Part shown: piece by piece, positions 54,239-55,135 of the stretch
How positions within the stretch are numbered: position 1 is the stretch's first letter
Layout: each line of letters opens with the position of its first letter
Origin: Candidatus Gastranaerophilales bacterium
GTDB lineage: Bacteria; Cyanobacteriota; Vampirovibrionia; Gastranaerophilales; Gastranaerophilaceae
NCBI GenBank assembly: GCA_944326115.1
Contig: CALVCQ010000012.1
Coordinates: 1 to 55,135, forward strand
DNA: 55,135 nt
Direction of reading: 5' to 3'
The notes under the pieces: generated by a model
Database searches by the model: none
What the model was told of the DNA's origin: nothing
Seen by the model: only the letters and a program-made list of their open reading frames with translations
Made by a program: the position numbers and the translations under genes

Positions 54239-54868
54239 ATGCTGTTTAAACGTAAATGTAAAATAACTTTTATAGCACACGGAGCGACGCTTTATACGGA
54301 AGAAAACCGTATCTGCGACAAAGAAAGCCACCCGCCGTTAAACGAGCAGGGACAGGAAGAAGCGGAACGCATTGCAAAATGGATAATCCACCGTTCGCCC
54401 CAGGTAGACAAAATTTATACAGGCGCATCGTTAAGCTGTATACAAACAGCACAATATGTGGCAAAAGAATACGGACAGGATTTTGAAATCAAACCAGAAT
54501 TAAAGAATCAGGAATTCGGTATCTGGAAAGGGCTAAGCTATGCGGAAATCGAAGAAAGATACCCCGAGCAGCTGCAAAAATACCATGAACTGACATCAAG
54601 CTATGCACCCGAAGGCGGCGAAACTCTGCTGGAGTTTGATACAAGGGTAGAAAATACGGTAAATAAAATTATTGAAGAAAATCTGACAAAAAGAATAGTT
54701 GTCGTAACGCATTCTAACTTTATCCGAGCAGCAATAAGAAATGCTCTGGAAATACCCGTAGAGAACCAGAACAGAGTATTTATCCCGACAGGCAGCGCAA
54801 CCCAGATAAAATATTACAAAGGCTGGAACATACTGATGTATTCCGGTCATATACCTTTGTTTCTGTGA
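54239..54868 (+). CDS. Histidine-phosphatase-superfamily protein with altered phosphate pocket
   Basis: 209 residues, phosphoglycerate-mutase-like fold. The catalytic block reads TFIAHGATLYT: His14 is kept but the Arg of the usual RHG is Ala13. The second pocket Arg (normally LxRAxQTA) is also absent: TGASLSCIQTAQ, with Ser66 at that place. The acid region QEFGIWKGLSYAEIEERYPE and the second catalytic His158 (VVVTHSNFIRAAI) are normal. It may therefore be inactive or use another substrate. GGAG lies 8 bases before the ATG. No operon partner. Confidence 0.87.
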   Translation: MLFKRKCKITFIAHGATLYTEENRICDKESHPPLNEQGQEEAERIAKWIIHRSPQVDKIYTGASLSCIQTAQYVAKEYGQDFEIKPELKNQEFGIWKGLSYAEIEERYPEQLQKYHELTSSYAPEGGETLLEFDTRVENTVNKIIEENLTKRIVVVTHSNFIRAAIRNALEIPVENQNRVFIPTGSATQIKYYKGWNILMYSGHIPLFL

Positions 54869-55002
54869 CATATATAACAAATTCCAACCCAAAATTTCCA
54901 AAGCTGTGTCATTCTTGTATATGTTACATAATTCAATGACAGATTTAATATATACAATTCTGAGCACAGCAAAATTTCATATAGTCAACTGACCCCGACT
55001 AC
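54867..55002. repeat. MITE-like element M3 ending in repeat S
   Basis: Left end TATATAACAAATTCC resembles the M1 end at 16089. Core 54908-54960 (GTCATTCTTGTATATGTTAC...) matches M2 at 26391-26435. GTCATT/AATGAC can pair. 54975-55002 is the S word shared with 36085-36112. No gene. Confidence 0.5.
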
Positions 55003-55003
55003 G

Positions 55004-55135
55004 TCTTGGATTATTGGCGTTCGTAAGGTTTGGTATTCCGTTTCGAAATTTTTTTCTAAAATTTTTCCATTTCGTCGACCTTGTACACATGGCTGTCGCT
55101 CACTTCGTTCGTCTTCACAGCCGCTCTTTCACTGT
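55004..55135. repeat. Dispersed repeat R, unit D, continues past the right edge
   Basis: Matches unit B at 35684-35815 along its whole visible length, with one extra base in the A/T run after TTTTTTTCTAAA. The S word lies directly upstream. It includes the same hairpin GGCTGT...ACAGCC. The minus-strand frame across the A/T run is broken relative to unit B, so it is not coding. Confidence 0.85.

Overview
The window looks like chromosomal DNA of an AT-rich bacterium with an outer membrane. Evidence for the outer membrane is a two-partner secretion (TPS) pair, a TolC-type channel, an AsmA-like envelope protein, a DUF374 acyltransferase and a TPR lipoprotein. An S-layer-homology (SLH) protein, ADP-glucose synthesis (GlgC), fermentative AdhE, and many TPR and pseudopilin-like proteins are also present. 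SLH proteins together with an outer membrane and glycogen metabolism fit the non-photosynthetic cyanobacterial relatives (Vampirovibrionia/'Melainabacteria', e.g. gut Gastranaerophilales). This assignment is an inference from gene content, not a proven placement.

Layout. 1-11147 (minus) is one uninterrupted reading frame for a giant TPS exoprotein whose C-terminus lies off the left edge; every plus-strand ORF there is a shadow. Divergent from it are its outer-membrane transporter (11318-13864) and a small secreted protein. 14172-16400 holds a candidate small RNA, a 54-codon gene, a TPR lipoprotein, an initiator tRNA and a MITE-like repeat. 16402-21131 holds a hypothetical membrane protein and the TPR / dusB / GIY-YIG operon. 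21394-26258 holds an orphan LeuD-type subunit, a lytic transglycosylase with an EF-hand, and an operon of EamA transporter, methyltransferase and M49-like metallopeptidase. 26497-28217 holds a secreted protein and fructose-bisphosphate aldolase. 28386-32387 is a surface-glycan-like cassette (GT2, radical SAM, epimerase) bracketed by two paralogous small Rossmann proteins. 32807-35449 is adhE. 35546-36268 is a gene-free repeat region. 36350-39170 is glgC, a thioredoxin-like gene and two pseudopilins. 39181-42224 (minus) is a DtxR-type regulator, an HpcH-type aldolase and an acetolactate-synthase-like TPP enzyme. 42301-44522 holds pgi and a secreted protein; 44730-49763 an AsmA-like protein and a TolC-like channel; 49895-54868 a SIS enzyme, DUF374 acyltransferase, small genes, an SLH protein and a histidine-phosphatase-fold protein lacking pocket arginines. 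Repeats occupy the right edge.

The themes are central sugar metabolism (fba, pgi, glgC, adhE) and envelope building or display. At least four families of dispersed non-coding repeats (here called M, R, S and T) are scattered between genes; two copies, 19 kb apart, match almost perfectly over at least 130 bp. No transposase, integrase, phage gene or CRISPR array was seen.
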